Shown: positions 8,212 to 16,382, counted from the first letter of the stretch. The stretch is DNA of 64,000 nucleotides from Streptomyces griseofuscus (GCF_014673495.1 NZ_CP051006.1:2852001-2916000); one strand, 5' to 3'. A program made the numbers and translations. The notes: generated by a model from the sequence alone, not told the origin.

Positions 8212-9522
8212 TCAGGATGCGGTCGTCACACTGGACTCCCCCACTCCACTGGCCCCCCGCGTTCCGGTCAGGTCCAGGTCCTTCGTCTCCCGCATGGTGA
8301 CGTACACGACAAGCGATACGGCCGCGCATCCCGCCACATACCAGAAGAATCCGGACTCGATCCCGGCCTCCTTGAACCACAGCGCGATGTATTCGGCGGT
8401 GCCGCCGAAGAGGGCGTTGGCGAGGGCGTACGGGAGGGCGACGCCCAAGGAGCGGACACGTGTCGGGAACAGCTCGGCCTTCACACAGGCGTTGATCGAG
8501 GTGTAGCCGGTGACGATCACCAGCGCGAGCAGGGAGAGGCCGAGCGCGGGCCAGTAGCCGCCGGTGTGCCTCAGCAGGGTCATGATCGGCACGGTCAGGA
8601 CGGTGGAGCCGACCGCGAAGGTGATCAGCAGCGGCCGGCGACCGATCCGGTCGGACAGGGCCCCGGCGAGCGGCTGGAGCCCGGCGAAGACGATCAGCGC
8701 GGTGAAGGAGACCAGGGTCGCGGTGTCCTTGGACAGGCCCGCCGAGTTGGAGAGGTACTTGGTCAGATAGGTGGTGTACGTGTAGTACGCGACCGTGCCG
8801 CCCATGGTCAGCGCGATGACGAGGAACGCCTCGCGCCGGTACCGCCACAGGGCGCGCAGGGTGCCGCGCTCCTCGGCGGCCGAGGCGTCCTCGTCGTAGA
8901 CCTCGCTCTCCGGCATGGTGCGGCGCAGATAGAAGACGACGGCCGCGCCGAGGGCACCGACGACGAAGGGGATGCGCCAGCCGTAGCTGTGCAGGGCGGC
9001 GTCGGAGAGGGTGCGCTGGAGGATGATCTGGAGGCCGAGGCCGATGATCTGGCCGACGGTCATGGACACGTACTGGAAGCTGGAGGCGAAGCCGCGCCTT
9101 TTCGGGTCGGTGGCCTCGGTGAGATAGGTGGCGCTGGCCGCGTACTCGCCGCCCACCGACAGTCCCTGGAGCAGCCGGGCGACGAGCAGGACGAGTGCGC
9201 CGCCGTACCCGGCGACCGCGTAGGTGGGCGCGACGGCGATCAGCACCGCCGAGGCCGACATCAGGGTGACGGTCAGCGTCAGCGCCGCCTTACGGCCCCG
9301 GCGGTCACCGACCCGCCCCAGCAGCCAGCCGCCCACGGGCCGCATGAAGAACCCGACGGCGAAGATCCCGGCGGTGTTCATCAGTTGGGCGGTGGGGTTC
9401 CCACTCGGAAAGAACGCCCCGGCGAAATAGGTGGCGAAGCTGGCGTACACGAACCAGTCGAACCACTCGACCATGTTCCCCGCCGAACCGACCCAGATCT
9501 TCTTCCAGTGCTGGATTCCCAT
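8212..9522 (-). CDS. MFS permease, metabolite:H+ symporter (KgtP/ShiA-like) family
   Basis: 436 residues with about 12 hydrophobic segments. The N-terminal GNMVEWFDWFVYASFATYF and the loop GRVGDRRGRKAAL are typical of the metabolite:H+ symporter branch (alpha-ketoglutarate, shikimate, proline/betaine carriers). GLSVGGEYAASATYLTE follows in TM4-5. It is the last gene of the leftward cluster headed by ureAB, 119 bp after the tetR gene. The substrate cannot be read from sequence; the cluster suggests a nitrogenous compound or dicarboxylate (inference). The ribosome binding site before ATG 9522 is weak. Confidence 0.88.
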   Translation of the reverse strand: MGIQHWKKIWVGSAGNMVEWFDWFVYASFATYFAGAFFPSGNPTAQLMNTAGIFAVGFFMRPVGGWLLGRVGDRRGRKAALTLTVTLMSASAVLIAVAPTYAVAGYGGALVLLVARLLQGLSVGGEYAASATYLTEATDPKRRGFASSFQYVSMTVGQIIGLGLQIILQRTLSDAALHSYGWRIPFVVGALGAAVVFYLRRTMPESEVYDEDASAAEERGTLRALWRYRREAFLVIALTMGGTVAYYTYTTYLTKYLSNSAGLSKDTATLVSFTALIVFAGLQPLAGALSDRIGRRPLLITFAVGSTVLTVPIMTLLRHTGGYWPALGLSLLALVIVTGYTSINACVKAELFPTRVRSLGVALPYALANALFGGTAEYIALWFKEAGIESGFFWYVAGCAAVSLVVYVTMRETKDLDLTGTRGASGVGESSVTTAS

Positions 9523-9572
9523 GGCCCGTTACCTGCCCGGCGGTCGACCGGACGATGCACCCCGCCGACCCG

Positions 9573-9621
9573 CCCCGCAGGGGCGCGGGGAACCGCGCGA
9601 GCAACCACAACGCACCCGCAC
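9573..9621. repeat. Dispersed-type intergenic element with CCCCGCAGGGGCGCGGGG core
   Basis: The tetR-MFS gap holds a CCCCGC/GCGGGG hairpin followed by AACCGCGCGA and a C/A-rich tail. I recall near-identical strings recurring between genes in many Streptomyces genomes. No second copy was noticed in this window, so the repeat status rests on memory. Confidence 0.45.
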
Positions 9622-9641
9622 CCGCCGAACCACCGACGCCC

Positions 9642-10259
9642 CTACGGCGACCGGGCGACCAAACCGTCCTCGATGAACTCCTTCACATGCAAGAGCACTT
9701 GCTCCCGCGAAACCCCCCGCAACCCGATGGCGACATGGATCGAGAACCCGTCGAGCAGCGCACGCGTCCTCGTGGCGAAGCGGTCGGCGTCCACCTCTCT
9801 GAACTCGCCCCGTGAGATGCCCTCCGCGATCAGGGCGACGAGGTCCCGGTGCCAGGCCCCCTCGATCGCGGACTGGCGGGTGCGGGCGTCGGCGTCGGCG
9901 TTCTGGGAGCGGTTCCAGACCTCCAGCCAGAGGGTCCAGTGCGGGTCGCGGTGGCCGTCGGGGACGTACAGGTCGACGTAGGCCGCCAGCCGTTCCCGGG
10001 CCGGGCCCGGCCCCGCGAGCAGTCGGCCGCGGGCCGCTCCGAGCCGGCCCTCGCTCCACTCCAGGGTCTGGAGCAGCAGTTCGTCCTTGGAGCGGAAGTA
10101 GTAGAGGAGGTGCCCGCTGCTCATCCCGACCTCGCGGCCCAGCGCCGCCATGGTGAGCTTCTCCAGACCGCGCTCGGCGATCATGCCCATGGCCGCGGCG
10201 AGCAGGTCCTCGCGGGGCGGGGCGGGGGTGCGCCGGCGCGGCGCCGGTGCCTCGCTCAT
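9642..10259 (-). CDS. TetR family transcriptional regulator of the ureAB-ureC-aguA cluster (proposed)
   Basis: 205 residues. The N-terminal helix-turn-helix is clear: AAAMGMIAERGLEKLTMAAL, then GREVGMSSGHLLYYFRSKDE. The C-terminal ligand domain (about 75-205) shows a BetI-like pattern, with VDLYVPDGHRDPHWTLWLEV and HVKEFIEDGL. ATG 10259 was chosen because it overlaps the stop of the upstream gene in an ATGA junction, so the two are translationally coupled. Two TetR-operator-like palindromes lie ahead of ureAB at the head of the cluster, and this is the only TetR gene in it, so it probably represses the cluster until a pathway ligand binds (inference). Confidence 0.9.
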   Translation of the reverse strand: MSEAPAPRRRTPAPPREDLLAAAMGMIAERGLEKLTMAALGREVGMSSGHLLYYFRSKDELLLQTLEWSEGRLGAARGRLLAGPGPARERLAAYVDLYVPDGHRDPHWTLWLEVWNRSQNADADARTRQSAIEGAWHRDLVALIAEGISRGEFREVDADRFATRTRALLDGFSIHVAIGLRGVSREQVLLHVKEFIEDGLVARSP

Positions 10260-10750
10260 GGGGACACCAGCCGTACGGCCGTGGGCAGGAAGTGGGTCTC
10301 GTAGGGCCCGTAGCACTCGGCGAACAGCGTGGCCACCGGCGCCCGGCACCCCGGGCACAGGAAGTTGGGGCCCTGCTGACCGGTGGGTCCGCAGCACCCG
10401 GAGTCCTGGCAGTCGTCGTCGCCCAGGAGGTGGCCGCGGGTGTCCTCGGGGTGGACGACCAGGGTGTCCCGGGGCCCGGCCGACATCAGGAAGCCCGGCC
10501 CTTCGGGGTCGGCGACGGCCACGCCGGGCACCGCGGCCCCGGCCCACTCGGGGTCCGGGTGCGGCACGAACGGCGCCCCGGACGGCTCGGGGTCCACCGC
10601 GCAGGTCCCGCGCGGCACGGTGGAGGGCGCCTGCCGGGACCCGTCGGCGTTCTTGCGCCCGCTGCTCAGGGGGCGCTCGGGCAACTCGGCCAGCAGGCGC
10701 ACCGGCTCACAGAGCCGGTGGCCGCAGCCCGCACAGACCAGGACGTTCAC
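10256..10750 (-). CDS. Hypothetical protein with zinc-ribbon-like Cys pairs
   Basis: 164 residues, not recognised as a named family. The N-terminal MNVLVCAGCGHRLCEP gives Cys-x2-Cys plus a third Cys, and the C-terminal NFLCPGCRAPVATLFAECYG gives a second Cys-x2-Cys, so a zinc-binding fold is likely. DDDCQDSGCCGPTG adds more Cys. The middle is loop-rich. It starts 9 bp after the SnoaL-like gene and overlaps the tetR start by 4 bp, so all three are probably co-translated. No function is assigned. Confidence 0.75.
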   Translation of the reverse strand: MNVLVCAGCGHRLCEPVRLLAELPERPLSSGRKNADGSRQAPSTVPRGTCAVDPEPSGAPFVPHPDPEWAGAAVPGVAVADPEGPGFLMSAGPRDTLVVHPEDTRGHLLGDDDCQDSGCCGPTGQQGPNFLCPGCRAPVATLFAECYGPYETHFLPTAVRLVSP

Positions 10751-10759
10751 CCGTATGTT

Positions 10760-11236
10760 CTACCCGACCTGAGGCGCCGACGGCTGCCGGGCGGGGGTTT
10801 CGGCCACCCCCGCGGGCGGCCGCCCCTGGGTCCAGACCGCGCGGACGGCCATCCGGGCGAACCGCCAGCCGTCGCCGGTCCGTGTCAGCTCGGCCTCGAA
10901 GACCCCGCCCACCTGGAACAGCGTGGCGTCGTGATGGACATGGACCATCAGGGCGTTCCAGGAGGCCCGCGCCGTGCCCGCGGCTCCGTCCGTCCCTTCG
11001 TCCGTGTCGGCGAGGACGCCGGAGGCGAGGTGCTGCGTACGGTCGTACCGGCCGAGCGCCTCCTCGGTGGCCCGGACGGCCGCCGCGCCCTCGGCCGTCC
11101 CGAGCGGGGTCTTCATCCGGGCGTCCGGGGTGAGGAAGCCGTCTGCCCAGCCAGGCGTGAACTCCCGTGCGTCCAGGGCACGGAAGAAGCGGTCCACAAG
11201 CGCGGTGATCTCTGCCTGATGCGTCTGCGTGGTCAT
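10760..11236 (-). CDS. SnoaL/NTF2-like fold protein
   Basis: 158 residues. A helix with ALVDRFFRALDAREF, then DARMKTPLGTAEGAAAVRATEEALGRYDRTQHLAS and a C-terminal sheet with GGVFEAELTRTGDGWRFARMAVRAVWTQG match the nuclear-transport-factor-2/SnoaL cone fold. Members are diverse isomerases, hydrolases or binding proteins, so the fold alone does not give a reaction. It begins 33 bp after the agmatine deiminase stop, in the same transcription unit. Confidence 0.82.
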   Translation of the reverse strand: MTTQTHQAEITALVDRFFRALDAREFTPGWADGFLTPDARMKTPLGTAEGAAAVRATEEALGRYDRTQHLASGVLADTDEGTDGAAGTARASWNALMVHVHHDATLFQVGGVFEAELTRTGDGWRFARMAVRAVWTQGRPPAGVAETPARQPSAPQVG

Positions 11237-11269
11237 GTGCTCAGCCTCCGACCTGAAGCGGACTTGAGG

Positions 11270-12319
11270 TCAAGGGCGGCGGGTCCTGGGCTGCTGCTGG
11301 GTGATGCAGTGGATGCCGCCCCCGGCCGCGAAGATCTGGCGGGCGTCGACCAGGGTGACGGTGCGCTCGGGGAAGAGGCGGCGGAAGAGGGCGGCGGCCG
11401 TCTCGTCGCGGGGGTCGTCGAAGGCGCACAGGACGACGCCGTCGTTGCAGAGGTAGTGGTTGATGTAGGAGTAGTCGGCCCAGTGGCCGTCGGCCTCCAG
11501 AACGGTCGGCGCGGGGACCTCCACGACCTCCAGGGGGCGGCCCTGGGCGTCGGTCGAGGACCTGAGGAGGCCGATGACCTCCTTGCTGACCTCGTGGTCG
11601 GGGTGGGCGGGGTCCGGCTGGTGGTGGGCGAGGACGACACCGGGGCGGGCGAAGGCGGCGACGATGTCGACATGGCCGAGGGTGCCGTAGCCGTACGGGG
11701 GGTAGTCGGCGGTCAGGCCGCGCGGCAGCCAGATCGCCTTGCGGGTGCCGAGATGGGCGTGGATCTCCGCCTCGACCTGCTCCCGCGTCCAGTGCGGGTT
11801 GCGCTCGGGGCCGAGCTGCACGGTCTCGGTGAGCAGCACCGTGCCCTCGCCGTCGACATGGATGCCGCCGCCCTCGTTGACCAGCGTCGAGGCGTACGTC
11901 TTCGCGTCCGCGAGGTCGGCAACGTGCCCACCGATCTTCGCGTCGTGCTCCCAGCAGGCCCAGTCCTGGGCGCCCCAGCCGTTGAACGTCCAGTCCACGG
12001 CGGCCAGTTGACCTTGGCCGTCGGTCAGGAAGGTGGGGCCGATGTCACGCATCCAGGCGTCGTCCAGGTCGCGCTCCACGAGGTCGATGTCCGGCCCGAG
12101 CAGTTCCCGCGCCCCGGCCGACGCGCCGGGGCCGCAGACCACGGTCACCGGTTCGAAGCGGCGCACGGCGCGGGCGACCGAGGCCCAGGCGCGGCGGGAG
12201 GCGGCGAGGTCGTCGGCGTCGTCGAAGGTGGGGTTGGGGCCCGGCCACGCCATCCAGGTGCGCTCGTGCGGGGTCCACTCGGCGGGCATGCGGAAGCCGT
12301 CGGCGGCAGGGGTGCTCAT
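11270..12319 (-). CDS. aguA: Agmatine deiminase
   Basis: 349 residues from ATG 12319. The beta/alpha propeller of the guanidino-modifying superfamily is evident: MPAEWTPHERTWMAWP, DDAWMRDIGPTF, VNEGGGIHVDGEGT, GTLGHVDIVAAF and the nucleophile Cys in AAGGGIHCITQQQP near the C-terminus. Family knowledge: it hydrolyses agmatine to N-carbamoylputrescine and ammonia. No N-carbamoylputrescine amidase (aguB) lies beside it; instead it sits 80 bp downstream of a urease-like ureC on the same strand. A GTG 24 bp upstream (12343) is in frame; neither start has a strong ribosome binding site. The short upstream gap is filled by 20-bp repeats. Confidence 0.92.
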   Translation of the reverse strand: MSTPAADGFRMPAEWTPHERTWMAWPGPNPTFDDADDLAASRRAWASVARAVRRFEPVTVVCGPGASAGARELLGPDIDLVERDLDDAWMRDIGPTFLTDGQGQLAAVDWTFNGWGAQDWACWEHDAKIGGHVADLADAKTYASTLVNEGGGIHVDGEGTVLLTETVQLGPERNPHWTREQVEAEIHAHLGTRKAIWLPRGLTADYPPYGYGTLGHVDIVAAFARPGVVLAHHQPDPAHPDHEVSKEVIGLLRSSTDAQGRPLEVVEVPAPTVLEADGHWADYSYINHYLCNDGVVLCAFDDPRDETAAALFRRLFPERTVTLVDARQIFAAGGGIHCITQQQPRTRRP

Positions 12320-12340
12320 CTGGGGGTCCGTTTCGGGGTT

Positions 12341-12410
12341 CACAGGAGGTGTGCCGGGCTCACAGGAGGTGTGCCAGGTTCACAGAAGGTCTTCGAAGGT
12401 CACAGGAAAT
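12341..12410. repeat. 20-bp tandem repeats between ureC and aguA
   Basis: CACAGGAGGTGTGCC recurs at 12341 and 12361 (18 of 20 bases identical per unit). A diverged copy, CACAGAAGGT, lies at 12381, and CACAGGA recurs at 12401. The period is exactly 20 bp. The array runs from the ureC stop codon to the aguA start region, and may be slippage or a two-turn protein-binding array. Confidence 0.8.
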
Positions 12411-14124
12411 AGAGGCGGTTGAGAGAGACCGAGTCGGCCGGTTCCGAGCGCAGCGGGTCGCCGTCGAGGGTGACCAGGCCGGTGCGCTGATCGACGTCGA
12501 CCGCTCCGGTACGGGCGTTCAGCCGCAGGTCGGCCGGGCCGATGCCCCGGGTGCCGCGGACGGCGACCCGGCGGCGGCGCGTCGGCATGATGTCGTTGCC
12601 CTGGTCGACGGCGGCCTGTGCGACGAACGCGACCGAGAGGTCGGCGGCCGTCGCGCCGTACGCCCCGAACTGCGGCCCGAGGACGAGGGGTTCGCAGGTG
12701 TCGGTGGCCGCGTTGGGGTCGCCGACGACGCCGTACGCGGGGAAGCCGGACTTGAGGACCAGCTGGGGCTTGGCGCCGAAGTACTCGGGGCGCCAGAGCA
12801 CGAGGTCGGCGAGCTTGCCGACCTCGATGGAGCCGACCTCGTGCGAAAGGCCGTGCGCGATCGCGGGGTTGATGGTCAGCTTGGCCATGTAGCGCAGCAC
12901 GCGGGCGTTGTCGTCGCCCTCCCCGTCGCCCTCCAGCGGGCCCAGTTCGGCCTTCATCTTGCCGGCCATGGCGAAGGTGCGCCGTACCGTCTCGCCCGCA
13001 CGACCCATGCCCTGGGCGTCGGAGGAGGTGATGCCGATCGCGCCCAGGTCGTGCAGCACGTCCTCGGCGCCCATGGTGCCGGCCCGGATGCGGTCGCGGG
13101 CCATGGCCGCGTCGCCGGGCAGCTCGGGCTTGAGGTCATGGACGGAGACGATCATGCCGTAGTGCTCGGCGACCGCGTCCCGGCCGAAGGGCAGGGTGGG
13201 GTTGGTGGAGGAGCCGATGACGTTCGGCACCCCGGCCATCTTCAGCACGTTGGGGACGTGCCCGCCGCCGCAGCCCTCGATGTGGAAGGCGTGGATGGTG
13301 CGGCCCTCCAGCACTCTGAGGGTGTCCTCGACCGAGAGGCACTCGTTCAACCCATCGCTGTGCAGGGCCACTTGGACGTCGTGCTCCTCGGCGACCCGCA
13401 GCGCGGTGTCCAGGGCGCGGGTGTGGGCGCCCATGTCCTCGTGCACCTTGAAGCCGCTCGCGCCGCCCTCGGCCAGCGCCTCGATCAGCGGGGCCTCGTG
13501 CGAGGACGAACCCCGGCCCAGGAAGCCGATGTTGACGGGCCAGGCGTCGAAGGCGTTGAAGGCATGGCGCAGCGCCCAGGGGGAGTTGACGCCGACACCC
13601 CACACCGGGCCGAACTCCTGCCCGATGATGGTGGTCACGCCGGAGGCGAGGGACGCCTCCATGATGCGCGGCGACAGCAGATGGACATGGGTGTCGACGG
13701 CGCCCGCGGTGGCGATCAGGCCCTCGCCGGAGACGATCGAGGTGCCGGTGCCGACCACGACGTCCACACCGTCGAGGGTGTCCGGGTTGCCCGCGCGGCC
13801 GATCGCGCTGATACGGCCCTCGCGGATGCCGATGGACACCTTGCGGATGCCCTGCACCGCGTCGATCACCACGACGTTGCTGATCACCACGTCACAGGTC
13901 TCGCGCACGGCGGCGGCCTTGAGGTGCAGTCCGTCGCGGGCCGTCTTGCCGAACCCGGCGAGGAACTCGTCGCCGTAGCGCTGGGCGTCGGACTCCACGC
14001 GGATGGTCAGGCCCGAGTCGCCGAGGCGGACCCGGTCGCCCGCGCGGGGGCCGTGAGTCGCGGCGTAGGCGCCCGGGTCGACATGGATCGCCCGGCTGAC
14101 CTCGCGTCCCTTGGAACGGCTCAT
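12400..14124 (-). CDS. ureC: Urease alpha subunit homologue (UreC-like amidohydrolase), atypical
   Basis: 574 residues, normal UreC length. By alignment to my memory of Klebsiella UreC, the nickel ligands are kept: H146 and H148 (DTHVHL), Lys for carbamylation K226 (FKVHED), H255 (LHSDGLNE), H281 (FHIEG) and D369 (TSSDAQ). H228 and the general acid H329 are also present. The flap Cys of MVCHHLD is Val here (V328 in MIVSVHD), and the loop GGGTGPAAG...TPGPW is replaced by a form about 4 residues shorter (GQEFGPVWGVGVNSPW), so the pocket differs. It overlaps ureAB by 4 bp. No ureD, E, F or G is in the window. It may be a urease or an alkylurea/ureido hydrolase (inference). Confidence 0.88.
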   Translation of the reverse strand: MSRSKGREVSRAIHVDPGAYAATHGPRAGDRVRLGDSGLTIRVESDAQRYGDEFLAGFGKTARDGLHLKAAAVRETCDVVISNVVVIDAVQGIRKVSIGIREGRISAIGRAGNPDTLDGVDVVVGTGTSIVSGEGLIATAGAVDTHVHLLSPRIMEASLASGVTTIIGQEFGPVWGVGVNSPWALRHAFNAFDAWPVNIGFLGRGSSSHEAPLIEALAEGGASGFKVHEDMGAHTRALDTALRVAEEHDVQVALHSDGLNECLSVEDTLRVLEGRTIHAFHIEGCGGGHVPNVLKMAGVPNVIGSSTNPTLPFGRDAVAEHYGMIVSVHDLKPELPGDAAMARDRIRAGTMGAEDVLHDLGAIGITSSDAQGMGRAGETVRRTFAMAGKMKAELGPLEGDGEGDDNARVLRYMAKLTINPAIAHGLSHEVGSIEVGKLADLVLWRPEYFGAKPQLVLKSGFPAYGVVGDPNAATDTCEPLVLGPQFGAYGATAADLSVAFVAQAAVDQGNDIMPTRRRRVAVRGTRGIGPADLRLNARTGAVDVDQRTGLVTLDGDPLRSEPADSVSLNRLYFL

Positions 14125-14825
14125 CGCTCCTGCCCCTTCTCCTCGTCGCCCATGACCCCCAGATATCCGCAGGCCGCGGCCCTGCGCAGGGCCTCCGCGC
14201 GGGCGCCCGGGGCGTCCAGCGGTCCGTCGACCAGTCCGGCGAAGCCGATGGCGATCCGCTCGCCGCCGATCGGCAGCAGGCCGATCTCCTCACTCTCACC
14301 CGGACCGAAGCGCACGGAGGATCCGGCGGGTACGGCGAGCCGCATGCCGTAGGCGGCGGCGCGGTCGAAGTCGAGGCGCGGGTTGGCCTCGAAGAAGTGG
14401 AAGTGGGAGGTGACGGAGACCGGCACGGTCGCGGTGTTGGTGACGGTGAGCCGGCGCACCGGTTCGGGGTCGGTGTGCGCGGGGCCGGGCAGCAGCGCGC
14501 CGGGGGCGTCCGGGCCCAGGCCGCCGCCGATGGGGTCGGAGACCACCGCGAGCCGGGAGCCGTCGTCGAAGACGGCCTCGACCATCACCTCGGTCACCAC
14601 GTCGGCGACCCCGGGCAGCACGTCCTCGGGCCCGAGCACCGCGCGCGCCGCCTCGACGGCCTCGGCGAGCCGGCTGCCGTCCCGGGCGGCCTCGCAGACG
14701 GTGTCCGCGATCAGCGCGGTCGCCTCCGGCACGTTCAGCCGCAGGCCGCGCGCGCGGCGGGCGCGGGCCAGCTCGGCGGCGCCGAAGAGCAGCAGCCGGT
14801 CACGTTCCGTGGGGGTCAGTCGCAC
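14121..14825 (-). CDS. ureAB: Fused urease gamma-beta subunit (UreAB)
   Basis: 234 residues from GTG 14825, with GAAGGAGG upstream. Residues 1-100 are the gamma subunit (LTPTERDRLLLFGAAELARA, LNVPEATALIAD). From about 125 the beta subunit follows (RRLTVTNTATVPVSVTSHFHFFEANPRLDFDRAAAYGMRLAVPAGSSVRFGPGE in pieces). Fused gamma-beta chains are known from some ureases such as Helicobacter UreA. The C-terminal tail ends ACGYLGVMGDEEKG and overlaps the ureC start (ATGA). This is the first gene of the cluster, 37 bp downstream of the first operator-like palindrome. Confidence 0.9.
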   Translation of the reverse strand: MRLTPTERDRLLLFGAAELARARRARGLRLNVPEATALIADTVCEAARDGSRLAEAVEAARAVLGPEDVLPGVADVVTEVMVEAVFDDGSRLAVVSDPIGGGLGPDAPGALLPGPAHTDPEPVRRLTVTNTATVPVSVTSHFHFFEANPRLDFDRAAAYGMRLAVPAGSSVRFGPGESEEIGLLPIGGERIAIGFAGLVDGPLDAPGARAEALRRAAACGYLGVMGDEEKGQER

Positions 14826-14852
14826 GGCGCGGGGCCTCCTTCTCGTCAATCC

Positions 14853-14891
14853 TTTAGAGCGGCGCTCTGAAAACTTAGAACAGCACTCTAA
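14853..14891 (-). promoter_or_regulatory. Two TetR-operator-like palindromes before ureAB
   Basis: Site 1 is centred at 14862, with AGAGC-GGC-GCTCT perfectly palindromic and TT/AA flanks. Site 2 is centred at 14883, TTAGA-N7-TCTAA. Both follow TTAGARCRGCRCTCTRAA and their centres are 21 bp apart, two helical turns, so dimers would sit on one face. They lie 28-66 bp upstream of the ureAB start. The cluster's own TetR protein is the obvious binder (inference). Confidence 0.7.
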
Positions 14892-14956
14892 ACAGAGAGC
14901 GAGGGGAAGAGAAGGGGCTCGGCAGGGGTGGGCGCGTGAGGGATCGAACACCGCTC

Positions 14957-15013
14957 CAAAAAACGCGCAGGGCCGCCGCGATCCCCGAAGGGAATCCGCG
15001 ACGGCCCTGCGCG
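14957..15013 (-). terminator. Strong intrinsic terminator of ilvE
   Basis: On the minus strand CGCGCAGGGCCG and CGGCCCTGCGCG form a perfect 12-bp outer stem with a further inner CGCG pairing and a CCC-TTCG-GGG tip, followed by six T. It starts 15 bp after the ilvE stop. Confidence 0.92.
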
Positions 15014-15027
15014 AGGGAGTCCGGCGG

Positions 15028-16116
15028 TCAGCCGATCTTGTGCATCCAGCCGTGCTTGTCCTCGGTCATGCCCCGCTGGACGCCCAGCAGGGCCTCGCGC
15101 AGCCGCATGGTGACCTCGCCGGGGGTGCCGTCGCCGTGGGTCCACTCGTCGGACTTGGTCTTCACATGGCCGATCGGGGTGACCACCGCGGCGGTGCCGC
15201 AGGCGAAGACCTCGGTCAGCGCGCCGGAGGCGGCGTCCGCGCGCCACTGCTCCAGGGTGATCACACCCTCCTCGGCCTGGTAGCCGAGGTCGCGGGCGAC
15301 CTGGAGGAGGGAGTCGCGGGTGATGCCCTCCAGGATGGAGCCGGTCAGGGTGGGCGTGACGATCTTGTCGCCGTAGACGAAGGCGACGTTCATGCTGCCG
15401 CTCTCCTCCACCTTGGTGCGGGTGACCGCGTCGAGATAGACGACCTGGTCGCAGCCGTGGGCCGCGGCCTCTGCCTGCGGGAGCAGGGAGGCGGCGTAGT
15501 TGCCGCCGGTCTTGGCGTCACCGGTGCCGCCGGGGACGGCGCGGACATGGTCCTCGGCGACCCAGATGGTGACCGGCTTGACGCCACCGGAGAAGTAGGC
15601 GCCCGACGGCGAGGCGATGAGCAGGAACATGTATTCGTTGGCCGGGTGCACGCCCAGCGCGGCCTCGGTGGCGATCATGAAGGGGCGCAGATAGAGGGCC
15701 GCCTCGCCACCGTGCGGCGGGACCCAGTCGGCGTCCTGGACGAGCAGTGCGTCCAGGGCGGCGATGAACAGGTCCTCGGGCAGCTCGGCCATGGCCATAC
15801 GACGGGCGGAGGTGCGGAAACGGCGGGCGTTGGCCTCGGGACGGAACAGCGCGATCGAGCCGTCGGGCTGGCGGTAGGCCTTCAGCCCCTCGAAGATCTC
15901 CTGGCCGTAGTGCAGCACCTGGGTGGAGGGATCGAGGGAGATCGGGCCGTACGGCACGAGCTGGGCGTCGTGCCAGCCGCGGCCCTCGGTCCACCGGATC
16001 GTCACCATGTGGTCGGTGAAGTGGCGGCCGAACCCGGGATTGGCCAGGATCGCCTCGCGCTCGGCGGCGGCGAGGGGGCTGGCGGAGGGCTTGAGCTCGA
16101 TCGTGGGCGTCGTCAT
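15028..16116 (-). CDS. ilvE: Branched-chain amino acid aminotransferase
   Basis: 362 residues, class IV PLP aminotransferase fold. Landmarks are [40 protein letters not shown] and the PLP lysine in [16 protein letters not shown] (K202), with [15 protein letters not shown] and [14 protein letters not shown] in the C-terminal domain. It carries out the last step of Leu, Ile and Val synthesis and the first step of their breakdown to short branched acyl precursors. leuB lies 266 bp upstream but is separated by a hairpin at 16329-16363, so ilvE probably has its own promoter in that gap. Confidence 0.96.
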   Translation of the reverse strand: MTTPTIELKPSASPLAAAEREAILANPGFGRHFTDHMVTIRWTEGRGWHDAQLVPYGPISLDPSTQVLHYGQEIFEGLKAYRQPDGSIALFRPEANARRFRTSARRMAMAELPEDLFIAALDALLVQDADWVPPHGGEAALYLRPFMIATEAALGVHPANEYMFLLIASPSGAYFSGGVKPVTIWVAEDHVRAVPGGTGDAKTGGNYAASLLPQAEAAAHGCDQVVYLDAVTRTKVEESGSMNVAFVYGDKIVTPTLTGSILEGITRDSLLQVARDLGYQAEEGVITLEQWRADAASGALTEVFACGTAAVVTPIGHVKTKSDEWTHGDGTPGEVTMRLREALLGVQRGMTEDKHGWMHKIG

Positions 16117-16165
16117 GAGTGATTGTCCTTCACCGGTTGTTGTGACGGGCCGCGCTCACGCCTGA

Positions 16166-16199
16166 CACCGGCTGGCGACCGGTGCTCGGACGTCCGAGC
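16166..16199. promoter_or_regulatory. Palindromes in the ilvE upstream region
   Basis: GCTCGGAC-GTCCGAGC at 16184-16199 is a perfect 16-bp palindrome. It abuts CACCGG-N7-CCGGTG at 16166-16184. Both lie 50-85 bp upstream of the ilvE start, where an operator or a leader hairpin would be expected. No Leu/Val/Ile-rich leader peptide was found here. Confidence 0.45.
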
Positions 16200-16328
16200 T
16201 TTCCCTCATACCGCGGCTCCGCGTTCGATTATCGCGCGCGGGCCCCGGTCGACGGAATCGGGTGGGCTACGGCCCAGGGGTCGTGGTGGCGGCCCGGGGG
16301 CGATCGTTTCACCCGGCGGAGACATGCG

Positions 16329-16363
16329 GAAGCCGCCGGGCGGTCGTGCGACCCGGCGGCTTC
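16329..16363. terminator. Hairpin after leuB
   Basis: GAAGCCGCCGGG and CCCGGCGGCTTC make a perfect 12-bp stem with an 11-nt loop, 20 bp beyond the leuB stop. The T-rich tail (TTTC) is on the + side, but the stem is strong enough to act on leftward transcripts. Confidence 0.85.
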
Positions 16364-16382
16364 TTTCGAATAGAGCGCCGGG

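Noticed and set aside
12349..14352. 667-codon + strand frame opposite ureC
   Set aside because: Antisense shadow of ureC; no family motif and codon bias belongs to the other strand.
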